A DNA stretch of 64,000 bases, from contig CM040094.1 of NCBI GenBank assembly GCA_022496805.1, forward strand, positions 6,161,501 to 6,225,500. Reading direction: 5' to 3'. This DNA is from Pohlia nutans. Its lineage: Eukaryota; Streptophyta; Bryopsida; Bryales; Mniaceae. Below are positions 1 through 18,617 of this stretch, one piece after another. A program made the translations under genes and the position numbers. Each line of letters opens with the position of its first letter. The first letter of the stretch is position 1. The notes below the pieces were generated by a model. That model worked only from the letters and a program-made list of their open reading frames with translations. It did no database searches and was not told the DNA's origin.

Positions 1-1150
1 TTTGAATAATTTTCAAAGGTAAAACTTTACCATATCAACTTGTCAAGTAAATGGGTACATCAACTTAGTTTTACCAAAGTTTAATTATACGTTAAGGAAG
101 GTAGTTTGTTTTGTTTGCATGTTACATAGAGATCTTCGAGACTGTGTGTCCGTTGAATGCATTCTTGGTATTGCCAAAAAGCCCTCAACAAGAAAGGATG
201 CACCAAAGTTGTTTCATGGCTTTTGAACATATAGTTTGAAAGTTATGGTTTTGTAATCAAATTTTGTCACCAGAAATTGAATCAAATTATGTATAAATTA
301 TTTTAGAAAAAGGAAAGAAAGTAGAAGCATGATAAAATCACAGGGAACAATAGACCAACCGCCAACAACACTAGTTCTACTCATGATTGATCCATTGACT
401 ATTTGTGGGACACATAGAGACCCATTTTCACCTAACGACCTTTTAAAATATAGAAACGGAATTTGAATGTGTGGGATTTCTCGCACATACTCGTAACCTC
501 ATGCTTTGAGAGCATCCCCACTGTGGCTCCCTAAAATCAACGCGGCAACTACAGCAATTTTCAGACCCTTGCTCCACTAACATACCATTACAGCTACTAA
601 CATATCATTGCAGCTACTAACATCTTTCCAGCCCATGTACGTCAAACTGGGAGATCCAACTAAGCACCACTGAATGATGAGCAATCTCTAAAGCCAAAGA
701 GCACATATGGTCCATCATTGAATCCCATGAAACTAAAACATCCCAAAGGAGTCCCAAAGAAGCAGCATACAACATTCCATGCCAAAGTGGCAATAGGCAG
801 TGTCACGGGGCTCTCAAGAAGCTTGAGAACCCGGGGAGAGAATTCAGGAGCCAATTGTGGCCATTCTCCACGAACCAGGCCGTGACAGGTGCCTCTTGAA
901 TGCGTGTGAGTAGCGGTTTACCTGCGGAGGAGTACAGTTTGTAGTCTGAACAGGCTAGGTCTGCACCTATACGTGTTTGTACGAGTGTTCGGAGAGCGTG
1001 AAACTGGACGCAGGGAAATTGGCTCAAGCGCTCAACCGTGAGTTCGGGAGCGATATTGTACTGCAATGACCATTTCAAATAACGGAATTATGTCACATCT
1101 GTTCTTAATTCTCATCACCCATCATACCATACCAAGCAACTATTGGCTGC
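1..1150. other. Intergenic, no gene recognised
   Basis: AT-rich sequence without a convincing gene apart from the doubtful minus-strand frame in its right half. The short tandem phrase 'ctactaacat' recurs around 583-625. Nothing else is supported. Confidence 0.5.
803..1078 (-). other. Unidentified open reading frame of 91 codons
   Basis: An ATG-started frame of 91 residues in a patch that is richer in G+C than its surroundings. I see no known motif, signal peptide, membrane segment or clear splice partner, and no recognisable family. It could be a fragment of an old gene or chance. The base composition is the only reason to list it. Confidence 0.15.
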
Positions 1151-1266
1151 AGTATCTACTAAGGTAGTGGTGCATATTTCCGTCTGAATTTCAGGTTTGC
1201 CATAAAAGTGAGACGCGTAAAAGGGGTACCCATATAAGGTAACTATATCTAAAAGCAACCATTTCC

Positions 1267-1538
1267 TTAAAGCGTGCATAGCTCAATCTTCCATAATAAG
1301 TAGATTCTGACACCCTACTGTTGATGAGAATATGCACAATCTGAACATCAGAGTTTAGGGTCGCTTTAAGGTCAACCTATAGTTAACACTTTGGAAATTC
1401 ATAACTTATTCATACAGTGTCCAAATAATGCATGCTAAAGTGCATTGGAATCGTCTTGAACTTGCTAATAAGACCCACTGAAAATATTTTCTGTGTTATG
1501 TGTGTAAATAGGCTCAGTTGGTAAGGTGAACGCTTTAA
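1267..1538 (+). repeat. TTAA-bounded dispersed repeat, copy A
   Basis: A block of about 265 bp that recurs in direct orientation near 3420-3682 with roughly 85-90% identity by eye. Copy A is bounded by TTAA followed by AGCG on the left and CGCT followed by TTAA on the right, i.e. short terminal inverted repeats. Near its right end it carries GGCTCAGTTGGTAAGG, which resembles a tRNA A box. No coding capacity is seen; it is most likely a non-autonomous mobile element. Confidence 0.6.
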
Positions 1539-2880
1539 GGTATAGTTACCTTAAAGTCATTCCCTAAGTTCATATAGTCTATCATGGGGTTCCTGACATT
1601 TTCCCTACATGCACAGGCTGGAGTTCTATATGTCATTTGTGAAATGATTCAAACTTGTAATTACGCAAAATCTAATCCTACGAGGACCACTGCCAATAGA
1701 TGACTTTTTCTTTCTGTTGAATAACTTTAATTTGCCGCTATGTCGAAATGCGTCCCCATTTTGAAAAGAATTTCTGCACACTAAAATATGTAATATATAT
1801 TTGGATACCTTATGAAGAAGTTATTCACTGTTTTTAAAATATTGGTAGATTTTTCAAAGTTTTTGACTTTATGATTCTTCAAGTACTACACATTTCCTCA
1901 ACTCTTCAACTATTGCACATTTCTTCCACTCTAGTTTTAGCCTATCCATGGGAATGGAGAACCTACTTTATTAATTCTAAATGCACGTTATTCATGACGG
2001 ATCAAACTTCTTCCGAACTTTGTGTACAACAATGTACACTACTTGGCAGTTAACATATAGACACACCCAACATTTTGAAATAAAGACAAATGCAACTTCA
2101 AGTTGGAGCTACATGCTCTAAAGATTAACATATACGTTGATGTATGGTGAAGCCAACATTTGTTCTATGCACCGAACAGGGAGTTTCCCAAAGGAACCAC
2201 CTAAAATCCAATATTTTACAAAAGCAATCGGTTTTAGACAAGAACCCATCCTGTTATTACATATCTCATCATCCGTGGAAAAAGTAAAGTGGCTAAAAAT
2301 AGTCATTTTGGATCTTATATTATCAAATGCAATTAAAAAATAAAACTCAATTTCAGAGCAATCTAGGAAAGCCACCTCAAATTCTATTTTTAGTCAGTTT
2401 AGTTTTTTGTGAGATATGAATCACTTAGGTAGCGCCCAAATATCACAAAATTAACAGGAGTTTAACTTAAAACTATAAGTTTCAACCGGTAATTTGACAA
2501 TTTCATTCGGCTAACTGCAGATCTCCCCATACATGGGTTCTAAGGCAACGAGGGAAATCATGTCAGTATCTTTGTGTACGAGGACACTCAGGGGAGGCGA
2601 AATGTACAGAGAGGGAAGATTTGAGGATTGGCTCACATTTCAGGGTCAAATAAATGAGGGATTAGTGTGTACAGCATGACAGAGCCTGGACGATGGTATC
2701 GTGTCAAGAAAGGGCGGGTTGCAGCCGACGTGAAAGCACCAACCACCATAGATGAGCCTCAGGGCTCATTCATGCCGATGGGCGACTGTATTATATGGCT
2801 TACAGTACGTACCAAGTACTGAACAGACGAGTTGAGCCTGTACATGAGTCCAACAGAATAGCCGCATAAGGTAACTATAT
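1539..2880. other. Intergenic, no gene recognised
   Basis: AT-rich; open frames of 60-85 codons occur on both strands around 2118-2375 but overlap each other and show no motif. The phrase 'cataaggtaactatatct' near 2867 repeats one near 1232, so this stretch holds fragments of the neighbouring repeats. Confidence 0.5.
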
Positions 2881-3179
2881 CTAAGGTAGGAGGCTCTAAA
2901 CCCGCCACTTTAAGGGCTATGAATTTATGAGGACATAGGGAGAATTGAGCATGATTTTACACTGGAAGACAAATCCAAGCAAAGACCAACATACTTTGAA
3001 TCAATTTTTTTGGATGTTCTTAAAATTAGTTGTGAATTTCTGAAGTTGAAATGACATGGGTTCTAAACCCGGTTCTAAAGTGGTGCTCTTCACCATGAGT
3101 ACATCCAAAATTTCAAAATGTCCTTCCTTGATAGAATGCGGGTTTAGAACCGTGGCGGATTTAGAGCCCTCTACCTTAA
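2881..3179. mobile_element. MITE with GGTAG termini
   Basis: About 299 bp bounded by imperfect terminal inverted repeats of roughly 25 bp: left AAGGTAGGAGGCTCTAAA and, read on the other strand, right AAGGTAGAGGGCTCTAAA, both continuing into CCGCCAC. The right end is TTAA and the left CTAA, consistent with a decayed TTAA target duplication. It shares the GGTAG terminus with the element at 25336-25737. No transposase is present. Confidence 0.6.
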
Positions 3180-3195
3180 AAGTGACAATTTCCTT

Positions 3196-3412
3196 CACCC
3201 TTAAATGTCTGCAAGTGCCTTTGTGGCTAGTAGAATACAATGCATTTTTCTACTATTTGGAATGAATCCAGACTTTTTATAGGTTTGAGTTCAACACATA
3301 AGCTGAATTTTACATCAATGCAGTTCTAGCGAGTTATTGAGATCCCAATTTAGAGCTTCTTGTTGGTGGCAAATACCAATTATACGGCCACGTATCTACT
3401 ATCCCCATGGGA
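3196..3412 (-). mobile_element. Degenerate member of the 230-bp TTAA element family
   Basis: The right part (gagatcccaat, tatacggccacgtatctacta) is the reverse complement of the core of the elements at 37559-37788 and 25110-25339. A closer relative lies at 42628-42825. Ends are worn, so limits are approximate. Confidence 0.45.
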
Positions 3413-3419
3413 CGTTTAA

Positions 3420-3682
3420 GCGTCATAGCTCAATCTTCTATAATAAGTAGATTCTGACACCCTACTGTTGATGAGAATGTGCACAATCTGAACATTAGGG
3501 TTTAAGGTCACTATAAGGTTCACCTATAGTCGGCACTTTGGAAATTCATAACTTACTCATACGGTGTCCGAACAATGCATGCTAAAGTGCGTTGGAATCC
3601 TCTTGAACTTGCAATTAAGACCCACTGAAAATATTATCCATTTTATGTGTGTAAATTGGCTCAGTTGGTAAGGTGAACGCTT
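3420..3682 (+). repeat. Dispersed repeat, copy B
   Basis: Direct-orientation partner of the block at 1267-1538, including the same GGCTCAGTTGGTAAGG stretch. The right-hand TTAA of copy A is here mutated to TTAC. Confidence 0.6.
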
Positions 3683-4083
3683 ACCTTACTTTAGCGTAGA
3701 CTCCTCCTCCGTGCTGGATCGCTGAGATATGGCCCCAGATATGGTGTCTGCATTGTCACAAGGTGAATCTTGTGGCGATTGGAAAGTCAGTCGGTCAGTC
3801 AGTGGATCTTTGGCTTTTCCTTGCAACTCACTCCACATGATCTCCGTCCTTCATGATCATCACAATTGTTAGTACAGTACATGAACATAACAGCCTTCCC
3901 TGAAGAGCCATGCGTACTTGCCGTATACCCCTATATATGACAGTAACAGAAAATTACAGTACCGCTAGAACTAGCTAAATTCTTGCTGACTCACGGATCA
4001 TTTTATTTCTATTTTTATTGGCTCTGACCGTAGGGACGAGGCATTGCAGGGACATTCATTTTTTTGGGCTAAATATCAATGTA

Positions 4084-4312
4084 GAATGATGGCCTGGTAT
4101 GGGTACCCCCTTCAAAAATAGTGTGAATTTCGAGAAATATTTTTTTTAAAGAAAAAAAACATTGGAAAATTACAAAAATTAGAGGGTGTTATAGGCACCA
4201 TGGCTGCAACTATATACATGGTATTAAAAACAAAAAATTTAACACACATATAATGAGTTAAACATAAGTCACACTATGTGAGACACATAAAGGTATCCAT
4301 ATCAATCCATTC
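4084..4312 (+). mobile_element. MITE, GATATGGGTACC family, copy A
   Basis: About 229 bp with imperfect terminal inverted repeats of the form GAATGRYCTGATATGGGTACC. The interior, including 'caccatggctgcaac' and 'gtcacactatgtgag', matches a second copy at 60423-60667. Non-coding. Confidence 0.6.
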
Positions 4313-6407
4313 CCCTGCAATGTGGAGACCGGAGTTTTTATCTATCTTCTATCTATCTGCCATTCCCCTGTAGCAAATATATTATGTCCATGATTCCACT
4401 GAAAATGCATTCTCATCCTTCACCTATTCTACTCTGGTCAGAGCTCCTCGTAACGTCACTATTTGTTTTTAAAATTTGACACATGTGATGGGTCCATTCA
4501 TAACATTCAACAGCCATCATGCCCAGTGCCTTTCTTTCACGCACGTTGCTTCGTCTGTCCACTTAGCCACTGATGAGGTAATGTTGGGCGTGGAGTATTC
4601 CACACCATCTACTGTAAAGCCAAGGCAGGGACAATGCATGCTATTGAATGTTATGTTCAAGCTAATACGAGCCAAGGGTGACTTGTTTTGAGTGTTTTGG
4701 AGAGTCCTTTGGAGAGTCCTTTAGAGAGTCATTAGAGACAAAAAGAAGTCATGATTTTCATTCAAAGAGAAAATTTTTAATGTATTGATTTCGATTCTCA
4801 TTCACGTATTCATCATTCTCATTCGATTATCCCAAAATTTCTACCAAAAAAATGTTATTTCTCATTTAGAAAAGTTCATTGTGAGTCATTAAAACCATTG
4901 ATGACAGAGCTATTTTAGTGCTTTTAATACCCCAAATTTTTACAATATTGCTTTCATCTTGTACTATGTGTTTTATATACATGTTGCAAACATTAACATA
5001 TCACTTTCCTTTCTAATAAGAACTTAAATCAAGCATCACATTAAAAGTGCCTCCAAAGAAGCACTGAAAAAGCATTGTTGACAACTTAGCTGGTTCGTAT
5101 TAGCTTGAATGGAAGGATGAATAGACTGGTAGTAGAAAAGGGGTAATCGGAACACCAAGCTACCATGTGCCAGAGAAATGGTCTTGTGACATTATAGTTT
5201 GGTGTCTCAAGTACACCTTTGTACTAAGTGAACCATGCCCTAGCATGTGATGACACTTACATAAACCTATATTTTGAGATTTATCAACTGCAAGCATGCA
5301 TATAGGGGAGATTAGTGTCAACCAATTGGCCTCTTGCGTTTGGCCTATTCTTGATAGAGTGGTGGGCATCCACTATAAAAATTTGTGATATAAATTTGGC
5401 AGAAAAATATGGAATCACTTGTCTTTTCATGATGACTTCTTCACTATCTAGAAAAAATACGTTCCTGATCAAACTTCATTTCTAGGATACAAAACACCTC
5501 GTTTTCTCGGTTTATGATATTTCTACCTTAAAAGTTGGAAAGATGATAGAAAGACGCTGCCACTACAAAGAAACGTAATCTAATTATATACAATAACGTA
5601 TTGTATATAATTGGATAAATTGTCTAATATAGTAAAAGTTATTCTAAATGTATTAATAAACAAAACTTCTGAAGAGGATATTGACAAAAATTTAGGAACT
5701 CTTTACTCTCTTTTGAAAATCCAAAGGAACACTCTATATGCTTGTTCATTGTTTATGTTTAATTAAACAACCAAGATACAATATAAATTGTACGGCTATG
5801 TAACAATGAAATTCTGGAAGAATATCATCAATCCAAACAATCCACTACCGGTACTTTTTAAAAAATCAAATTTGCAATTTTGATTTTTTCCCACAAACAA
5901 CATTCAATTCTTTATTTTTGCACTTGGTCATATAATCCTGCACTTGGCTTCCGGATGCACTAAAAATTTAGATTGATAGAAATTGCATGATTTATTTGGC
6001 CAATTTTTTTCTCCCACATATTTGGTTGTAAAAGGAATAAATTGAAAATTCTTAGAAATTGTTGAGTCTTTTTTTTTTTTTTAAAGCCATTACTTGTGCT
6101 TTGAATATTTCAAATTGTATTCTATACGCATCAAAAATCTCCTTTGAGATTGATCTTGATACATAGTATGTCAAAAAAGACATGAGGTTGGAGTTCTCAA
6201 ACGAAAATTTAAGTACACATTTTACAAAACCATATAAACATATTGTAAGCAATTGAAAGTAGGCCACAATTAGACGAATATGTTTAAAATATGCTTTTTA
6301 GTAACAAAAAACACTTTACAGGTTTACAATTTATAAGGATAGTACAAGATTTTAAATCAGTATCTTGACAACTAAACTAAAAAGCCACATACTATGTAGC
6401 CCTAAAC
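4313..6407. other. Intergenic, no gene recognised
   Basis: AT-rich; small frames (4476-4691 plus, 5160-5472 minus, 6052-6267 minus) have no motif and no splice partners I can see. A short direct repeat 'ggagagtccttt' lies near 4699-4725. Confidence 0.5.
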
Positions 6408-6692
6408 TCATCTACTATAGTAAACATCTAGTTCATTTTGCAACCTTTTGTCACCCATGCCTTCAATTTGCATTGCAACATATTCAATTGTGTGCAACTT
6501 TGCTTTAGTTGTAATAGCAATTTGCTTCATCCACATGTAATCATATAGCGCCATTCTTGCAGCTGTTGCTTCCTCCCTCCAAATAGCAACTCCACCATGA
6601 CATTCTTTTACTGTGTTATCAAAATAGATTGTCCAGCCTCTTAGAGAAAACTTGTCAAAACAACAAGCCGAGCGATTCAGTCCCCTATACAA
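6408..6692 (-). other. Unidentified 94-codon frame, possible gene relic
   Basis: A minus-strand frame from ATG at 6692 to a stop at 6408 with fairly ordinary protein composition (for example WREEATAARMALYDYMWMK near its centre). I do not recognise the family and find no flanking exon. Its amino-acid make-up is less AT-driven than the other short frames here, so it may be a gene or transposase fragment. Confidence is low. Confidence 0.2.
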
Positions 6693-7919
6693 AGTCTATG
6701 GGATTCTTCATGAACAACATCATTGTCAACTCCAATGGGGCTTCCAAATGCACTAAGAAAAGGAGGAAAAATAATGGGCAACCATACACCCCCAACCACC
6801 TGCACAAAAAAAAAAACAAAAAACTCATATAACATCGATCCATCTATCTGACTACTTTTTGCAGGTCGCTAATGATTCATAACCACCCCTTTGATTTCTT
6901 CCACGGCGACGGGAGTATAGGAAAACATATCAATGTTCTCTTTAGGACAGTACAAACGTAAGAGGGTCCACGCGTAGACCCTTTACTCCATACAACTCAG
7001 AAAAATTAAAATAATTAAAATAAAATAAAATAAAATAGGTGTGGCGGAGGGGCTAAGGGCATGCAGCATTTGAATGTTGTTTTGAAGGATGGAGGAAGGA
7101 GCCAAGCACCCTTATGTAATTTTTGACACAAAGAAAAAGGAATAAGAAAATAAGAAAAATAAATCATGTCCTCTTCCATACATTCTAGCAGCAGTGTTGT
7201 AGTGTCTTAATTTATTCATAATCTATAATGGTTTTTAAATAGTCAATCTTGCAATTTTAAAAATAAAGGAAATTCAAATTTTTGTTATGGAAATTTTGAA
7301 AAATTAGTGTTTTATTGCAATATACTACAAGTTTCAACAAAGAAAGAAATCAATGTTTTTTTGTAATTTTTTTTTAAAAAGTTTTTTTAGCACAATTAGG
7401 TCCCGGAATGATTGCACTTGGCTAAATGAAAAAAAAGGGAATTGCTTGTTAAACTTGATTGCGTGCTAAAAATAATTTAAATCCACTTTACATATTCTTA
7501 TCCAAAGTCACTAACTCTATTTACACAAATCTTATTTTTTTTCAAAATATTTGTATAACAGTAGAAGGTCAAAGCGGGGCAACCCGGAAGGCATCTACAT
7601 TTCTAGAAGATAAAATAAACGAAAAAAAAAATGAAAAAATGGTTGTGGCTAGCCATTGCTGGCCAACACTGTAGTACTGCGCACTTTTTAAAAAACGACC
7701 TCAGTTGTCCCAACCTCAACTCCTGTTCATTTTGATAACTTTGATTCTTTGCCAATGTTTCCACAATCTCCCAAATGAGGCGCTAATTTGGAATCTATAT
7801 CACTTTTTCAGTAGCTTTCCAACGCACCAATCCTTGCTTGATTTAGTTGAGAAAATCCACTTAATTCATCATTATTCTCTCATAGATAAGCCCATAGGGC
7901 TTACTTTGATGTTTAAAGG
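6693..7919. other. Intergenic, no gene recognised
   Basis: AT-rich with homopolymer and aaaat-type simple runs near 7007-7037. No gene is supported. Confidence 0.5.
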
Positions 7920-8497
7920 TAAACAATAAATGCGTACAATCCTCGCCAAATTTGAAGAATTGCAAAGATGCATTATAAAATTCAACTAAAAGGGTTATTT
8001 TGAACTTGATATATGAATAAAAGTTGTACATTGTGGATTTTAAATTCTATTCATACAGTTTTTTGTGATTTCTCTTACCAATATTTTTGTATGAATTCGA
8101 AAGTCAAAATTCAAATTTTTTTTGTAATTTGATTACAAACAAGATATTGAAATCTCTGGATGAAATTTGTTAAGATGAATTGAAATGTAGTAGTGATTTT
8201 TGAAGATTTTTTGGTTGCTTAATTCAATGAGTTGACTTTTTTAAGAGCACTTTTGATTTGTTTGAACTGAGATCTTAGAATTTTTTGGTGAATCAATGCA
8301 ACATGAAATGGGCATAAAAATTTCACAAATCATCCCCTTTCTAATTAGTTCACACATGCATGAAGCTAACTTTCCATAAAATCTATAGTAAAAAATCCAC
8401 ACTACAAAAAATGCATGATGGATGAGTAAAAAGGATGAGAAATGGATGAAATTTTTACATCGTCCAAAAAATGGACGCTTAGGCAGTGAAGGGTTAA
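7920..8497 (-). mobile_element. Dispersed TTAA-ended element, inverted copy
   Basis: This block is the reverse complement of sequence at 23395-23960, with many shared stretches such as 'ttgcaaagatgcattataaaa' and 'aatttcacaaatcatcccctt' (each 19-21 bp). Its right end is GGGTTAA (TTAA at 8494-8497), like the other CCCY-ended elements here. The left limit is where similarity fades, so the true element may extend further. A third, shorter relative lies at 22990-23290. Confidence 0.55.
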
Positions 8498-9384
8498 TCC
8501 ATTTCAATTTATTTTTATTAGTTTGTTAAGTCCTAAAAGTGCGAGGGGTATTGTACAAAACATAGATGTGTTGTAATATGTGCATTCTATATATTTGATG
8601 AGGTTCAGTTTAATAGACAAAATGTGGGGCATCATATCTAAAAATTACCAATTTGGTCAAATTTCCAAAATAGACTTTAGAGAATAGACTTTTAGTGAAT
8701 TTCCAAAATAGACTTTTAATGAATTTAAAAGGTTAGCATTAACCTTTAAAATTTTGTATAAATTATAATTTCCATTTTCAAAGTTTAATATTTAGCATGA
8801 TTAGTTGAAATTGGTTTCTCAGTTGTAAACTTCAAAAAATATATAATGGATGGAAGAAACATCATGACCTTCTCCAAATATCAAATTGTATAAAACTAAG
8901 ACAATGTTGAGGTGATCCACTTTGAAAAACTCTACCAAGTGGAGTTTAACGTGGACTGACATAATTCAAAATGCATTAGAAAGTAAATGTGATATAGTAT
9001 TTTTTTTTTTAAAATTAAAAATTAAAAAATGAATTTTTTTGGGATAGCTGTTAAAAACAAACAACAACCAAAAAATGGTCATTTGAGCATTTAGGAGGTT
9101 AATTGCACAACATTTGTATCAAACAAATCTAAGATTTTTTATTTTATTTTTCAATTATTATGTAAATTACGAAGTAGAATTATGTTTTCACTTTTTGATT
9201 TAAAAATGTTTTAAAGAGGATTTTTACAGTCCAAGAGAGAAACGAAATTGAAAAAAGAAATTATATAATTCTTTCACGTCAAACGCGTTATAAAAGATTC
9301 AATTAGAGTAGCGGTATATCAAAATTTGATTTAGAATAAAACACAATAATTCCAGAGATGGCCTTAGATCAAAGTGACGGCGTT
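8498..9384. other. Intergenic, no gene recognised
   Basis: AT-rich; 'tttccaaaatagactttta' occurs twice near 8660-8720. Nothing else seen. Confidence 0.5.
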
Positions 9385-10465
9385 AGGTCGGAGTTGGTTT
9401 AGTAAATTATTTCAAATTGGTTCTTGGTGGTCACTATAGATTCCACTTGTGAGCCGCAAGCCATTAGTCGGTAGTTCTATAGTAGGATTTTCTATGATGT
9501 AACTGCTAGCCTTTTACATCCTTAGATGATCTTCCTATGACTTCCATTCCGTGCTCCATTATGTTCTCAAAGACCATTATGTGATGTAACTTAGTTTTTC
9601 ATGTCTTTTCAATTTCATGGCCTTACTTTGTCATTGGCGGTGCGGTACGACACTAGTATATGACTCACAAGTTGCAACTTAATTCAAATGTTGTCAACAA
9701 CAAAAAAAAATCAGTTTTTTATTTTTTTTTATTTTTTTTTATTTTTTTATATAATTCCAATGACAACTTTAGGTCGGAGTTGGTTTAGTTGGGTCTTGGT
9801 GACTATAGATTACACTTGTGGATATCCAACGTTCGGTTATTGGATATGTAAGCAAGGTGGCGAGCTCATTAGTCAACATTTCAAAAATAGGGTTTTCTAT
9901 AATGTAACTTAGTCTTTCACATTGTTGGATGGTCTTTAAAAGATTGTTCCATTCTCAAAGACTATAATCTAAAGTAACTCCTAACCCTTTCACTTCTTTT
10001 CAATTTCATGGCCTTTATTGTCGTTACTGGTCGTGCAAAGAGAAGTAAAGTGCTAATATATTTTTATAAATTGTGAATATTTTAGGTACTTTGTAATCTT
10101 AAGGGATTTAGAGATTAATTCTATCTTTAAATTTATTTCCATTTTCAAATCACATACAATATATACTAGTGCTTTGTTTCTTTGTGCATAACCACTTAAA
10201 ACATGAAATTGAAAAGACGTGAAAGATTAAATTACTTTACATAATGGTATTCAAGGACAAAAAAGAACAATCATGAGAAGACCATCTATAGATGTGAAAG
10301 GCTAAATTACATAATAGAAAACCCTAAACCATAGAATTGTCAAGTGACAATTTGTGGCTTGTTAACTTGCTTACATACTAACATACCTTAGCGTTTGAAA
10401 TTCACAAGTGGAACTTATAGTCAACAATACCAATTTTTCAAAACCAGCCCCGACCTAATGTTGTC
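9385..10465. repeat. Three related blocks, two direct and one inverted
   Basis: A 260-bp block beginning 'taggtcggagttggtttagt' occurs at about 9385-9640 and again at 9770-10030 in the same orientation; a third copy at about 10198-10465 is inverted (it holds 'aaattgaaaagacgtgaaag' and ends near 'cgacctaatgttgtcg'). The second and third form a large imperfect inverted repeat. A T-rich run at 9715-9752 lies between the first two. Non-coding. Confidence 0.55.
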
Positions 10466-11889
10466 GCTTGGAGTTTTTGCATTCTATCTTTTTGAATTAT
10501 TAAATATGATAATAAGGTCCAACAAATATAGAAAGAAAAACTTTCAATTTTTCAAAACTAAATGTGATAATTTTAATATTATTACATGTTTTAATAAACT
10601 TCACTCAAATATTAACTTAGCATGAAACAATTTACTACTCTAATTTCTCATTTATGTATATAGTTGCAATATTATTGTAATATTTAAATTTAAATCTAAA
10701 TTTCACATAGCCATATAGTATTTTTCAAATTCTACATAACCATGTATCAAAGAAGAAATGTACGATGTCACATAAATCAAAAATCAAATTATTCAATGCC
10801 CCTATTATACTTGAGAAACCATTCAAAGCAAATTTAAAAAATTCACAAATGATCGTGTAGTGATTTTATAAATTTAATGATACAATACAGTAAATACTAT
10901 TTTAATTATTCTCTTAGTGAATGCAAATGATATGTGATTTTTTCTTAATAAAAAATGAATCTAGTTATAAAAAATTGAACATTAAGTCTAACAATAAAGT
11001 TCTTGGAATAAACAGTTGATGAATTTCATCCACATTTTTATGTTATTTACATCTAAATATGGCGCTTTTATCCAATATTTCATAAAAAAATTGAAGATAT
11101 TTTGGCAAACTAATATTGAGATTTTGGATTTTGTATTCAAACTAAAAAGCCCAAAAAATAGAGTTGATAGAATATGAATGAAATTCAATTAAATCAACAC
11201 ATTCATACATTGTAGTTACATATCATTAATCGATTATTTAAATCAAGTTCTAGTAACCACTTTTTTTTAATTTAGGTTTTGTTGAGAATACAACAATGAA
11301 GTATTATTTCTTTACAGAACATTCTTTTATTATAAAAAAATTAAATTTATCTCATTGATTGCACTATAGAACATTCAATGTTCTTTAATCACATTGGTAT
11401 TTCTTTGTGTAATTAATATTTTATTTTCTTATTTTAATTATTTTAAAATTTTATTTGACCGGAAAAACTATGGCTTTCATGATTGAATAAAAAAACATCA
11501 CATGAAACAAATCAAAGATTTAGACATAATCTTTAATTGATGCACAACCAAAGAAACAAAATTCCAGTATTGTTTGTTTTGAATTGAGGTTATAAAGTAG
11601 CACATTTGAATCTTTTTAATTATAAATTTTGATTGTTTTTTATTTATAGTTTTTAAATGGCACAATGTTTATAGACTTGGACTTTGTGAATAATTGCAAA
11701 AACCATTTTTGAAAATAACCCTACATTTTTTTTCCAAAATATTGAACTTTCATTCAAAATAACACTATAATTAAAACGACTATATAATATTTGAAACAAA
11801 TTTCAAATGTAGGTGTTAAAGTATATGAACTCATTTAATTTTATAGATCATTGCAAATTAATTACAGTTCAAAATTTAAAATTTTGAAA
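10466..11889. other. AT-rich spacer upstream of the SF1-like gene
   Basis: No gene seen. The final few hundred bases must hold the promoter and 5' UTR of the SF1-like gene, but base composition is too AT-rich to assign a TATA element. Confidence 0.45.

Positions 11890-18617
<6,728 letters not shown>

Noticed and set aside
1505..1530. tRNA gene suggested by GGCTCAGTTGGTAAGG
   Set aside because: No B box, no acceptor stem or anticodon arm can be drawn in either copy.
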